A stretch of 64,000 nucleotides of DNA from UBA2210 sp036825195 (GTDB lineage: Bacteria; Desulfobacterota; Syntrophia; Syntrophales; UBA2210): positions 3,737 through 67,736 of the forward strand of contig DAISYQ010000014.1 of assembly GCA_036825195.1 (NCBI GenBank), written 5' to 3'. This document shows positions 34,754 to 44,082 of the stretch, one piece after another. Under the pieces are notes generated by a model, which was not told the DNA's origin, ran no database searches, and saw only the letters and a list, made by a program, of their open reading frames with translations. Position numbers and translations under genes: made by a program. The stretch's first letter is position 1, and every line of letters starts with the position of its first letter.

Positions 34754-35351
34754 CTCCAAGCCCTCCTTTCTTCACCATTGATCATTAATTCGGAATTATT
34801 AACAGCCCTTCCGAATTTCAGATATTTTGACCCCGCACCTGACTACATCCGGGGGTATGGTTTCAACGAGGGACGGATTATCCGGTTCAAATGCTGATAT
34901 TCTGGGTTTCAGTACGCCAATATTCCAGAATTACACAAAGCTTTTAGTAAACCTAAACCGATTCATTAATTCGTTTGAAATAATCAAATCCTTTGATTAC
35001 ATTCTATCATATTGTTGAGTACAGTTCAGCCATTTTTTCTGGTTCTTCAATACTCGAGAGAGACATTGAAAATTCATTTACCAAATTGCGGAGCATGAGC
35101 TTGGCGCATCTTCGCAGGTGTTTGAGTATCTTCGGTTGGCATTGTCAGCGTGGATCGTGTGTGCGAAAGCGCAACACAATGAGTGGATCACCGTTGTTGA
35201 TACGCTGAAATAGTTTGTGCTATAACTTGTTATGTAAGGGTAACCCGATGAAAATTCTGTATCATGCGAGCAGAGATGCTCCGGAATCATACTCCCGGTG
35301 TTCAACTACGGAGCCGGGACCTTTGTATTATTGGAAAAGATAGAGTAAGAT
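34754..35351. other. Non-coding stretch between kinase-like and acetyltransferase genes
   Basis: About 600 AT-rich bases. No frame resembles a protein; short open frames near 34993 and 35078 look accidental. No tRNA, terminator or strong promoter was recognised. Confidence 0.5.
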
Positions 35352-35828
35352 ATGAATATTCAGTATGCACAGGCAACAGACTTTGATCAATGGATCGCGC
35401 TCGCGAGAGAAGTTGAACCATTATTTGGTCCAATGGCAGAGGAAGTGCCGTTTCAGGAGGCCCTCCGGGATGCGATATCGCGAAAAAACGCCTTTTGCAT
35501 CCGGTCAAATTCGGATGGAAACGAACAAACCTTACAAGGCGGAATTGTCATTTCAAAAGAATCAAACGAAATAGCCTGGTTTGCAGTCCCAAAACAATAT
35601 CGGGGGAAAGGTCACGGCAGACAATTGCTCAGTTTTGCCATTCGTAAGCTGAATCCTCAGGAAAGCATATTTGTACAAACCTTTGATGAATCGGTTTCGG
35701 AAGGAAAAGCGGCAAGAACATTGTATTCCGATTTTGGATTTTTGGACTATAAAGACGGTGGATTAAATCCTGCAGGAATACCTACGGTAGTGATGCAATT
35801 AACAAATCCGCAGTATGGTGATACATAA
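35352..35828 (+). CDS. GNAT-family acetyltransferase
   Basis: A 158-residue protein with the acetyl-CoA binding motif of the GNAT fold, WFAVPKQYRGKGHGRQLLSFAIRKL (near 78-102), and the C-terminal pattern AARTLYSDFGFLDYKD. GNAT enzymes move an acetyl group to an amine on a small molecule, peptide or antibiotic; the acceptor cannot be read here. It stands alone in an AT-rich stretch with a weak ribosome site. Confidence 0.8.
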   Translation: MNIQYAQATDFDQWIALAREVEPLFGPMAEEVPFQEALRDAISRKNAFCIRSNSDGNEQTLQGGIVISKESNEIAWFAVPKQYRGKGHGRQLLSFAIRKLNPQESIFVQTFDESVSEGKAARTLYSDFGFLDYKDGGLNPAGIPTVVMQLTNPQYGDT

Positions 35829-36303
35829 TCGTATAAACAATAAAACGGTAAGAAATCTTGCTAGTTCTACGAAATTCCCTGAAGAAGCCCCAGATTCCCA
35901 TTAACGCCTGTTACGCTTCTTCTACAAGACATGTATGACAATGTGGTACACTTAACTCATAAAGAATTGCCATGCTGTCCGACGCAAGAAGGCAGAAGTG
36001 TGAGCAAATCATTGCGGCAGGTTCAGGCCTTTCAGCTTGTTCGAGCGTTTGAAGGAATGAAAGCAGCGCCATCAGAATGGAAACCGGACAAGATGACACT
36101 CAGGCCGGGACCGGAATCGGTTGGTAATGTGTTGAAAAAGTGGAAAACCACGATGGCCTTTGATTGATACAAATCGTACCCAGTCATAACTCCGGATGGG
36201 GTTGATGCCTCGTCCGGTTAGCAGATCATTTATCGAAACGATCGGATGTCATGAAAGAAATCCCTATCAGAATACATTGGGTTGAATCAAATGGAGGTAG
36301 TGT
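35829..36303. other. Gap before tag, one doubtful small frame
   Basis: A 475-base stretch. A 78-codon plus-strand frame at 35931-36167 has protein-like composition in its second half, but has no good ribosome site and no family that I recognise; I do not call it a gene. The last 60 bases contain the ribosome site ATGGAGG for the next gene. Confidence 0.4.
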
Positions 36304-36879
36304 ATGAAACGCTGTGAATGGGCTAAGGTGGGAGAATTGGAACAGTCGTATCACGATAATGAATGGGGAGTAGCAATTCACGACGACAGAACCCTGTTTG
36401 AGTTTCTTGTACTGGAAGGAGCGCAGGCCGGGCTGAGCTGGTCCACTATCCTGAAGAAACGGGAAGGGTATAGAAAGGCATTTGACAATTTTGATGTCCG
36501 GAAAATTGCCGGATACTCCGAGGATGATATTACCCGATTACTCGGTAATCCGGAGATCGTAAGAAACAAACTCAAGATCAACGCCGCCATTACAAACGCC
36601 AGAGCATTTCTGCAGATACAGGAACAGTATGGAAGCTTTGACCGCTATATCTGGCGGTTTGTCAAGGAGCGACCCATTCAGAATTCATGGGAAAAGATGG
36701 CCGATATTCCCTGCAGCACCCCAGAGTCTGAGGCCATGAGCAGGGATCTGAAGAAGAGGGGATTCAAGTTCGTGGGCGCAACCATCTGTTACGCGTTCAT
36801 GCAGGCCGTCGGCATGGTCAACGATCATGTCATGGATTGTTTCAGATATGAGGAACTTAAAAACAAAGGCGAATCTTGA
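36304..36879 (+). CDS. tag: DNA-3-methyladenine glycosylase I
   Basis: Base-excision repair enzyme that removes 3-methyladenine from alkylated DNA. At 191 residues it has the family's usual length. Hallmarks are RCEWAKVGELEQSYHDNEWGVAIHDDRTLFEFLVLEGAQAGLSWSTILKKREGYR in the first 55 residues, and the zinc-binding ends: Cys3 plus the C-terminal region VNDHVMDCFRYEE. ATGGAGG lies just upstream. It appears monocistronic. Confidence 0.93.
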   Translation: MKRCEWAKVGELEQSYHDNEWGVAIHDDRTLFEFLVLEGAQAGLSWSTILKKREGYRKAFDNFDVRKIAGYSEDDITRLLGNPEIVRNKLKINAAITNARAFLQIQEQYGSFDRYIWRFVKERPIQNSWEKMADIPCSTPESEAMSRDLKKRGFKFVGATICYAFMQAVGMVNDHVMDCFRYEELKNKGES

Positions 36880-37006
36880 TGGTGCAATAATCGCCTGAAA
36901 ATCCGATCGTGGTTGACCTCGTGCTTTTCGACAGCACTGTCTCGTTGTTTCATTTTCAGAACCGATAATTGTTAGGAGTCGTTTTTACCTGCATGGATTT
37001 GCTTAT

Positions 37007-37975
37007 ATGGTTCGTATCCCCTTGATAGTTGGGCTCATCGCAATTACAGCACTGGTTACCGGGTGCGCCATGTCACCATACATGACGAGTCTCGACAAAA
37101 TCCTTGAAAATGAGGGAAGAAGCAACGGAATCCAATACGGATACCGGTGCACGGCTGGTGCGCACCGTGGAGCATCGGGAGAATACAGGGAGAACACCCT
37201 GGCGGCTCTGAAGGCTGCGGATAATAACCGTAAATATGCCTTCATAGAGTTCGACGTCCAGTACTCTGCGGACGGAAAGATCGTTGTCTATCATGACAAA
37301 AGGATGCTCAGGCTGTTTGGCAGCATGAGAGCAATAGGTGACGCGACATTCGCCGAACTGGACGAAATAACGGGCGGAGAAATTGCTGCCTATGATGAGG
37401 TCATCGGCATCCTCAGCAAGAAGCTCAATATAGAAATAAAGTCGCGGGGAGACAGCCGGGAAGACGAGCGCCTGGCAGATGAAATCATAGCCGATATCCG
37501 AACCAGCAACTGTGATAGCGATGTTTTGATAAGCTCCATCTCCGGAGATCTGATCGCCTATGTAAAGCGGAAATACCCCGACATACAGACAGGTCAGGTC
37601 TTCTGGCTGACATCATCGACGTATCTGCATTTCGACGGTCTGACGAAGAGCCTGTACGATGCTATCAGCGCTACTCAGGCGGATTACCTCATGCTGTATA
37701 TGGCAAACCTGCGCAACATCGATGCCCTGCTCCGATTGAAACCCAGGGGGAAAACTATCGTCTTCTGGGATTTTGGCGATACCATGTATGTCGTCCATAA
37801 AGACATCTCCGACCGGCTCTGGGGCGATTCAGGTATCAGGACATTTTTCCAGTCTGTGCGATATAGCCTTGCCTCGCTGTTCCATCGATCCGACCCAGAA
37901 ACAGAAACGGATCATGGAATCAACGATATGAATACACTCGTGTCACATGGCCTGTATCTCCCACAAACCCCTTGA
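37007..37975 (+). CDS. Glycerophosphodiester phosphodiesterase-family lipoprotein
   Basis: A 322-residue lipoprotein with signal and lipobox LVTGC at residues 16-20. The GDPD fold shows AHRGASGEYRENTLAAL (catalytic histidine, metal-binding glutamate), AFIEFDVQYSADGKIVVYHD (second histidine) and LNIEIKS. Known members hydrolyse glycerophosphodiesters to glycerol-3-phosphate and an alcohol. It would act in the periplasm. The start is uncertain: the better-placed AGGAG lies about 20 bases upstream, nearer another ATG in a different frame. Confidence 0.83.
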   Translation: MVRIPLIVGLIAITALVTGCAMSPYMTSLDKILENEGRSNGIQYGYRCTAGAHRGASGEYRENTLAALKAADNNRKYAFIEFDVQYSADGKIVVYHDKRMLRLFGSMRAIGDATFAELDEITGGEIAAYDEVIGILSKKLNIEIKSRGDSREDERLADEIIADIRTSNCDSDVLISSISGDLIAYVKRKYPDIQTGQVFWLTSSTYLHFDGLTKSLYDAISATQADYLMLYMANLRNIDALLRLKPRGKTIVFWDFGDTMYVVHKDISDRLWGDSGIRTFFQSVRYSLASLFHRSDPETETDHGINDMNTLVSHGLYLPQTP

Positions 37976-38097
37976 CTTTTTATCCGGTGCATATAGTATT
38001 GGTCCACAAGATAGCTTGTTTCGTGAGCGTTTAATCGAATCCGGATGTTTTCAAGCCTTTAATACTTGAAAAAAGAATCGGTAACTTGACGATAATA

Positions 38098-38127
38098 CCC
38101 CGTTTCACGTATGGTAGCGGGATTTTT
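38098..38127 (+). terminator. Probable terminator
   Basis: CCCGTT can pair with AGCGGG (4 strong pairs plus U-G and U-A) around an 11-base loop, followed by ATTTTTATT. It lies 123 bases past the GDPD gene. The sequence closely resembles the terminator at 30988-31018 (ATACCCCGTT.CAC pattern). Confidence 0.5.
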
Positions 38128-38259
38128 ATTCACTCGCTTCCGTACAGCGCAGAGGAACTGCAAAGTGCAAGAAGCATCTGCCGGTGTTTTAAAGAAAGCT
38201 GGTTTTCTTTTTGAGGGCGCCGGTGGATAAACCATATACACTCTAAGGGACGACACCAG

Positions 38260-39000
38260 ATGTACACTCCTTTTGAAACCATGCTTTACATTCTGCTTTA
38301 TAGCACTGTTATATTCCTGATATTTTTCATCCCCTTTTCGCTGGTGATCAGGGCGCTGGGAAAGAGAACAAGAGAGATGCGGATCGCAGCCGTTAAACGC
38401 GGTTTCAGCTTCAATCAAAAGGGAGATGGTTCCTTCCTTGCAGCCCTGAAAGATTTCTTTCTTATCCTCCCGGTGAGTATCGACTACAGTCAGGAACGTA
38501 ATCTTCTGACAAAGCGGGAAGGATCGACGGGTATTACCCTTGCCGATCTGGGACTGAAGAGTTCCAAGTACAGAACGGATTCTTTCACAGTCCCTGTGAC
38601 GGTACTGTGTTTTAGGAGAGAAGACTTCGCACTCCCAGAGTTTTGTATCACTCCGGGTGCTGTGAAGGACGGGGCAGGTCCCGAGTCCGGGTACGGAAAC
38701 ATTGACTTTGAAGGGCACCCCGATCTTTCGAGAAGATACACCCTGAGAGGGAAAGATGAGACCACAGTCCGAGATCTCTTCAGCAGATCCGGAATCACTA
38801 ATCTCTTCGAATGGGAAGAAGGGCTGTGCGTAGAAGGAAAGGGACCGCTGCTGATTGTCTACAAATATGCCGACGGAGCCCCGTGCATCATTCCCGTCGC
38901 AGATCTCGATGCGTTTATCGATATGGGGCGGCGGATCTTTACTCTGCTTTCGGTCGACGGTACATCGTCGGACACAGGAGATATATACCATGAAACTTGA
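38260..39000 (+). CDS. Membrane-anchored hypothetical protein
   Basis: A 246-residue protein with one N-terminal transmembrane segment (about residues 9-35) and a cytosolic or periplasmic soluble domain containing KRGFSFNQKGDGSFLAALKDFFLI and a run of beta strands to the end. The pattern (membrane anchor, then a domain with an internal LPEFCITPG segment) is seen in uncharacterised membrane-associated proteins; I cannot name a family. Its last 11 bases overlap the start of the aminotransferase gene, so the two are co-transcribed and translationally coupled. Confidence 0.65.
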   Translation: MYTPFETMLYILLYSTVIFLIFFIPFSLVIRALGKRTREMRIAAVKRGFSFNQKGDGSFLAALKDFFLILPVSIDYSQERNLLTKREGSTGITLADLGLKSSKYRTDSFTVPVTVLCFRREDFALPEFCITPGAVKDGAGPESGYGNIDFEGHPDLSRRYTLRGKDETTVRDLFSRSGITNLFEWEEGLCVEGKGPLLIVYKYADGAPCIIPVADLDAFIDMGRRIFTLLSVDGTSSDTGDIYHET

Positions 39001-40096
39001 TCGGTTCAGACTTGAACGGTACTTCGCCAAGCATGAATTTTCTGCCCCTTATCTGCTGTGCTGCTCGGATTGTGAGAGCATGGAACTGGGTGACCTGCTG
39101 GCCTTTGAGTCTGGAGCACAGGAACGGTTCGCCTCCCTGTGGCTTGGCTACACCGAATCGCTCGGCAATACCGATCTTCGTCAGGCGATTGCCGCGCTAT
39201 ACGAACGGATTACGGCCGATCAGGTACTTGTACATGCGGGGGCCGAAGAGGCTATCTTCAACTTCATGAACGTCGCCCTCACTCCAGGAGATCACATCAT
39301 CGTTCATTCACCCTGCTACCAGTCACTCGGTGAGGTCGCCCGGGGAATTGGTGCCCACGTTTCAGAATGGAGGGGCAACCCGGAACGCGGGTGGGAACTC
39401 GATCTTGAAAGGCTGGAGGATGCTCTTACTACCCGCACGAAGGTGGTCGTGGTCAACTTTCCGCACAACCCGACCGGATATCTTCCATCGTCGGAGTTTA
39501 TCAGCGAGCTATCGGCGCTTTCCGATCACTACGGCTTTATCGTCTTCTCCGACGAGGTCTACCGCGGACTGGAACTTGATCCGTCAGACCGACTGCCTGC
39601 TTTCGCCGATCTGAATGAGCGTGCCGTTTCGCTCGGCGTCATGTCGAAAACATACGGCCTTGCCGGGTTGCGGATCGGCTGGATCGCAACCCATAATGAA
39701 TCTTTATTCAACAACCTTGCGGCATTCAAGGACTATACAACGATCTGCAGCAGCGCTCCGAGTGAATTCCTGGCGACTCTGGCCTTGCGGCATGCCGACG
39801 CCATCATCGAACGGAACCGGCGGATCATCAGCGGCAATCTCGATCTCCTCGATTCCTTCTTCGAATCCCACCAGGATCGGTTCGACTGGTATCGGCCCAG
39901 AGCGGGATCGATCGCGTTCCCCACGCTCATCGAGGGAGAGGTTGATGCGTTCTGTGCCGACCTCGTCGCAAAAGCGGGAGTTCTGCTGTTGCCGGGAACC
40001 CTCTACGGAAAGGGATTAAACTCGTTTCGCATCGGTTTCGGACGGAAAAACCTGCCTGAATCGCTCGATAGACTTGAAAAGTACCTCCGGGATTAA
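38990..40096 (+). CDS. PLP-dependent aminotransferase, class I/II
   Basis: A 368-residue fold-type I enzyme. NFPHNPTGYLPSS (asparagine near the PLP ring), VFSDEVYRGLELD (aspartate to the pyridine nitrogen) and MSKTYGLAGLRIGW (Schiff-base lysine) are all intact, and a C-terminal FRIGFGRKNLPESL segment holds the substrate-binding arginine. The substrate is not evident; some such proteins act on aromatic or hydrophobic amino acids. ATG 38990 has AGGAG upstream and lies inside the end of the preceding gene. In-frame starts further upstream would only overlap that gene. Confidence 0.86.
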   Translation: MKLDRFRLERYFAKHEFSAPYLLCCSDCESMELGDLLAFESGAQERFASLWLGYTESLGNTDLRQAIAALYERITADQVLVHAGAEEAIFNFMNVALTPGDHIIVHSPCYQSLGEVARGIGAHVSEWRGNPERGWELDLERLEDALTTRTKVVVVNFPHNPTGYLPSSEFISELSALSDHYGFIVFSDEVYRGLELDPSDRLPAFADLNERAVSLGVMSKTYGLAGLRIGWIATHNESLFNNLAAFKDYTTICSSAPSEFLATLALRHADAIIERNRRIISGNLDLLDSFFESHQDRFDWYRPRAGSIAFPTLIEGEVDAFCADLVAKAGVLLLPGTLYGKGLNSFRIGFGRKNLPESLDRLEKYLRD

Positions 40097-40183
40097 CCGG
40101 CAAATAGAGTCACCGGCCTCATTTTCCATGGGGATCACGTGCTGTAAGTAACGATTGATGAAGACATACGGAGAATGTGTATC

Positions 40184-40570
40184 ATGACAATCAGAATTGT
40201 GCGTCTTGGAACTGAGCGGGGTGAAAAGGAAGGACCGCGCATCGGGGCGGTGAGGCGTCCCCCGCGAGGCGTGCCCAAAAGTGAATACGCATCGCAGAAC
40301 TGGTATGATGTGTGGCTTCCGAACATCGCGCCGACCCCCGAGCTTATGAAGCTGGGGAAGGCGGCGGAAACAGAGAAGGAGTGGACCCTGTTTATCAAAA
40401 AATACCGCGCTGAAATGTCGGAGCCGGATAAAAGCAGGATTCTCGATCTGCTCGCCGCGCTGTCTCACAACGCCAATTTTTCTGTGGGTTGCTATTGTGA
40501 GAATGAAGACCGCTGTCACAGATCGATACTGAGAGGACTGTTGGTCGAACGAGGTGCGACGCTCGAATGA
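40184..40570 (+). CDS. DUF488/YeaO-like protein
   Basis: A 128-residue protein beginning TIRIVRLGTERGEKEGPRIGAVRRPPRGVPK, with the conserved end FSVGCYCENEDRCHRSILRGLL. The cysteines and histidine in this C-terminal block define the family, whose function is unknown. ATG 40184 is preferred because GGAGA is then well spaced; an ATG nine bases upstream is too close to it. Apparently monocistronic. Confidence 0.75.
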   Translation: MTIRIVRLGTERGEKEGPRIGAVRRPPRGVPKSEYASQNWYDVWLPNIAPTPELMKLGKAAETEKEWTLFIKKYRAEMSEPDKSRILDLLAALSHNANFSVGCYCENEDRCHRSILRGLLVERGATLE

Positions 40571-40649
40571 GTCTGAGTGGAATATTGCATCTCTTGGCAC
40601 CTGAACACCGAAGTGGTTTCCGAAAAGTTTCAGTTAGGGTATCTTAACG

Positions 40650-41099
40650 ATGAATGGTATGACGGCACTGTTCGAATGGGCACGAATCCATAGTCTGCTT
40701 CTCTGGAGCATATCCGGTGCCTCTCTGATCGCCTTTATCGGAACGATTGTGGCACTGCCGTTTTTTGTCGCCCGCATCCCTGAAGATTATTTTTTCTGTC
40801 CGGAAAAACGTTCCCCGCGGCGTTACGTAAACTCTCCGGCAGGAGTCTTGTATCTTATTGTGAAAAACCTCGCGGGCCTTGTCTTTGTCGTTGTCGGTAT
40901 CGTTATGCTGTTCATACCGGGACAGGGGATCCTGACCATCCTGATCGGTGTCATGCTGATGAATTTCCCGGGGAAGCAGGAACTGGTGCTGCGGAGTATC
41001 AGCAAACCATCGGTTCTCAGGGCGGTCAACTGGATGCGTGCACGATCAAAACGACCACCTCTGGTGCTTCCACAGACGGGTCCGGAGAAATGCGAATAG
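40650..41099 (+). CDS. Small membrane protein, PGPGW-like
   Basis: A 149-residue protein with hydrophobic helices near residues 15-40 and a hairpin of two helices at about 70-110, carrying FIPGQGILTILIGVMLMNFPGK. This resembles the PGPGW membrane-protein family, with PGQGI in place of the usual motif. Function unknown. The C-terminal tail is basic and cytosolic by the positive-inside rule. Confidence 0.65.
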   Translation: MNGMTALFEWARIHSLLLWSISGASLIAFIGTIVALPFFVARIPEDYFFCPEKRSPRRYVNSPAGVLYLIVKNLAGLVFVVVGIVMLFIPGQGILTILIGVMLMNFPGKQELVLRSISKPSVLRAVNWMRARSKRPPLVLPQTGPEKCE

Positions 41100-41175
41100 G
41101 GGATGTCTGTTGTTCTGGGTGGGAATGCAGTAATGGTTCCCATATGTGTAAAAAAAAGGTTAAGACGAGGGGCAA

Positions 41176-42534
41176 ATGGGCAAATACCTTTTCACGACAC
41201 TCCCTTCAAACGATCTGGGGTTGCTTATACGGTCACTTCCGATCGCCCGGGAGCTCATTGATCGAGGGCACCATGTAGCCTTCTGCAGTCCGGCCGAGGC
41301 CCCGAGCAGGTTGCTTGCTGACGCAGGGTTCGAAAACGTCCTGCCGACGGAACCACTGTATTACATCATCTCCGGGGATATTATCAGCTTTGCAGGCATG
41401 TCTCGACTGCTGCGTTCGCGGCACCTGATACGGGATGTGCGGGTTATTTTCTCGTTTATACAGCACATGCGCCGGTCGGGAACGGCTGAGATTCGTGATA
41501 TCGATCACTTCATGTACCTGAGCGGGATGGGGAATGAAGTACTGATCAGGTCAAACGTGGAAACGGTGGTGGCGATAATCCAAGCGTATGATCCTGATGT
41601 TGTCGTCGACTTCTGGAATCCCTTCGCCTGCATCGCGGCACGGGTCTGCGGCAAGCCGCTGATCACCGTTATCCAGGCCGATATGCACCCGGAGAGTCAG
41701 GGGTTTATCTGGTGGGAGAACTCCCCCTTCGAACCGTATCCATCACCCATTCCGGCTACGAATGCGGTGTTGGCCGAATATCACCTTCCTCCTATCAGAA
41801 AGATGGGTAAGCTTCTGCTCGGCGATGCGACGCTTGTTGTCGGGATGCCGGAGACGGATCCTCTCCCGCCGACGGCCGATGTGACCTACATCGGACCGAT
41901 CTTGTGGGAGAACCAGGATGGGAAGCTGCCTGACTGGATCGATCATCTGGATAAGGATCGGCCCTTGATCTGGCTGTATCCGGGTACCCTCCGATATGTA
42001 AGGGGAGGACGGTTGTTTGGTGATTCGGAGGTCGTCCTGCAGGCATGCATCGAAGCCTTGGGCGATGAAGACATACAGGTTGTACTCTCGACCGGACATC
42101 ACTCCCTTCCGGAGTGTTTTGCCTCTCTGCCCCGCAACTTTCGTCACGAACCGTTCGTCCCTGGGCTGGCGATGGCTGAGCGAAGCGATCTGCTTATCCA
42201 CCACGGCGGGTACGGTTCATGCCAGACCGGTCTGTACACCGGGACGCCGGCCCTGATTATTCCCACCTACTCCGAACGTGAGAGCAACGCCCGGCGGATA
42301 GCCGAGCAGGGGGCAGGCGACTACGTCATACCCGTATCCGACAGAACGGGAAAGGACAAACAGGTGTCGGCGGAGGAAGTCCGCAGCAAGGTCCTCAACA
42401 TACTTTCGGATCCGTCTTTCTCGGAGAATGCCGGAAGGATCAGCGAGAGGATGAAGTCGTACGGGGGTGCGTCAGAAGCGGGGCGCCTGATTGAATCGTT
42501 TGTCCCTACGAAGAGAGAAGGGGAGGGCAGATAA
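41176..42534 (+). CDS. Glycosyltransferase of the UGT/MGT type (GT1-like)
   Basis: A 452-residue GT-B enzyme. The N-terminal domain begins KYLFTTLPSNDLGLLIRSLPIARELIDRGHHVAFC, the acceptor side of UDP-glucuronosyltransferase-like proteins. The C-terminal domain holds the donor site LLIHHGGYGSCQTGLYTGTPALIIPTYSERESNARRIAEQGAG (about residues 338-380). Enzymes of this kind glycosylate lipids, sterols or secondary metabolites. No biosynthetic partner genes lie nearby, so the acceptor is unknown. A G-rich ribosome site lies close to the start. Confidence 0.85.
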   Translation: MGKYLFTTLPSNDLGLLIRSLPIARELIDRGHHVAFCSPAEAPSRLLADAGFENVLPTEPLYYIISGDIISFAGMSRLLRSRHLIRDVRVIFSFIQHMRRSGTAEIRDIDHFMYLSGMGNEVLIRSNVETVVAIIQAYDPDVVVDFWNPFACIAARVCGKPLITVIQADMHPESQGFIWWENSPFEPYPSPIPATNAVLAEYHLPPIRKMGKLLLGDATLVVGMPETDPLPPTADVTYIGPILWENQDGKLPDWIDHLDKDRPLIWLYPGTLRYVRGGRLFGDSEVVLQACIEALGDEDIQVVLSTGHHSLPECFASLPRNFRHEPFVPGLAMAERSDLLIHHGGYGSCQTGLYTGTPALIIPTYSERESNARRIAEQGAGDYVIPVSDRTGKDKQVSAEEVRSKVLNILSDPSFSENAGRISERMKSYGGASEAGRLIESFVPTKREGEGR

Positions 42535-42823
42535 TCGATTGTATCATACGCCATATCCGAATCCGACAATCGGATGATTAACGTAAACAGGAGGATACAT
42601 CCTGTGTTCGCCGATATACATGATTGGCATGATCGAAAAACGGGAGTCATGAGGACCGAATTACTTCGGGCCGCTTGCCTATTAATGGTTATACTGCTCA
42701 TGTAGCCCCTTTGGGTTTGGGGGCAGGAACTCAAGACGGTGGGCTATCCCCGAAAGTAAGCGCTGTGTAATAACCCTCTGATTCATATTGATACGTTACA
42801 GCACTTATGTTAAACCGAAGACC

Positions 42824-43051
42824 ATGATCATTATAGAGAACACAACCACCGCGTGCACGATCTGCGGGAAGGCCCCCGCCGTCATCTTCTGTGACGGCTG
42901 CGAAATTCCACTCTGCAAGGATTGCCGGAAATTTGACCTCTGGGGGTATGGGTGCGGTCACGTGAATACAAAGGTATTCTGCCACACCTGCTTCGACGAC
43001 ATTATGATCAACCCTTACGGCGGCAGCCTCAAGGATGACCATGAAGCGTGA
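42824..43051 (+). CDS. Small B-box-like zinc-finger protein
   Basis: A 75-residue protein with six to eight metal-ligand positions: CTICGKAP, FCDGCEIPLCKDCRKF, YGCGHVN and FCHTCFDD, a spacing like B-box or related treble-clef fingers. It probably binds two zinc ions and may contact protein. ATG 42824 is taken because the frame upstream (TTG start at 42788) has no better ribosome site. It lies 36 bases before the nitrilase gene and could be co-transcribed. Confidence 0.65.
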   Translation: MIIIENTTTACTICGKAPAVIFCDGCEIPLCKDCRKFDLWGYGCGHVNTKVFCHTCFDDIMINPYGGSLKDDHEA

Positions 43052-43087
43052 TCCCATTTCGCTATACATACTGTAAAGGAGGACCAT

Positions 43088-44056
43088 ATGGACCGTTGTG
43101 CTGAAACTGTAAAAGTGGCCGTCGTGCAGGCTGCGCCTGTTTTGTTTGATAAAGCCCTGTCGATAGAAAAAGCCTGTCATCTGATCGCCGAGGCCAGTGC
43201 GCGGGAAAGCAGGCTGGTCCTGTTGCCGGAGGCGTTTATCCCCGCCTACCCGAGGGGGCTGAGCTTTGGCATGGTTGTGGGAAGCAGAAGCGATGAGGGC
43301 CGTTCCTTGTGGAAACGATACTGGGATAATTCGATTGAAATTCCCGGCCGCGAAGTGGAGACCCTGGGAAAGGCCGCCAAAGAGGCCGGCGTGTATCTCG
43401 GCATCGGTGTCATAGAGCGCGACGGTACCTATAGTCATGGAACGGTATACTGCACGTTGCTGTATTTTGACCCTGATGGTAACCTCATGGGCAAACACAG
43501 AAAGATAAAGCCCACCGGTTCGGAGCGCCTGATCTGGGGTGAGGGTGATGGGAGTACCATGCCCGTTTTTGAGACCGAGATCGGCAATATGGGCGGTCTC
43601 ATCTGCTGGGAAAACTATATGCCTCTCGCCCGTGTGGCTATGTATGGAAAGGGCGTTGAATTGTACCTGGCGCCGACCGCGGACTCGCGCGACACCTGGA
43701 ATGCGACGATGCGGCACATCGCCTGTGAGGGGCGCTGTTTTGTGCTGGGGTGCAATCAGTTTGTCACGAAAGAGATGTATCCGTCCGATCTGGAAATGCT
43801 TGAAGAACTGTCAGAGCAGCCCGATGTCCTGTGCCGGGGTGGGAGCGTTATCGTTTCACCCTTTGGAGAGGTGATCGCTGGTCCCCTCTACGGTGAGGAA
43901 GGGATCCTCTATGCCGATCTCGACCTGTCCGAAATAGCGCGGGCGAAGGTCGATCTTGATGTGGTGGGCCACTATGCACGGGCGGATATCTTCCAACTGC
44001 ACGTCAACAGCGCACCGCAACAGCCCGTCACGTACGGATTCAGAGAAAAACCGTAA
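43088..44056 (+). CDS. Nitrilase (aliphatic/aryl nitrilase type)
   Basis: A 322-residue enzyme with the triad glutamate in LVLLPEAFIPAYPRG (near 49), lysine in GKHRKIKPTGSERLIWGEGDG (near 139) and nucleophile cysteine in GGLICWENYMPLAR (near 173). IPAYPRG and the IWGEGDG block are the marks of true nitrilases (nitrile to carboxylate and ammonia), unlike the shorter family member at 24833. Strong AAGGAGG upstream. It converges on the aro operon with about 25 bases between stop codons and no clear terminator. Confidence 0.88.
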   Translation: MDRCAETVKVAVVQAAPVLFDKALSIEKACHLIAEASARESRLVLLPEAFIPAYPRGLSFGMVVGSRSDEGRSLWKRYWDNSIEIPGREVETLGKAAKEAGVYLGIGVIERDGTYSHGTVYCTLLYFDPDGNLMGKHRKIKPTGSERLIWGEGDGSTMPVFETEIGNMGGLICWENYMPLARVAMYGKGVELYLAPTADSRDTWNATMRHIACEGRCFVLGCNQFVTKEMYPSDLEMLEELSEQPDVLCRGGSVIVSPFGEVIAGPLYGEEGILYADLDLSEIARAKVDLDVVGHYARADIFQLHVNSAPQQPVTYGFREKP

Positions 44057-44082
44057 TCAGTATCCTTCGGGTGCACGGTGGC

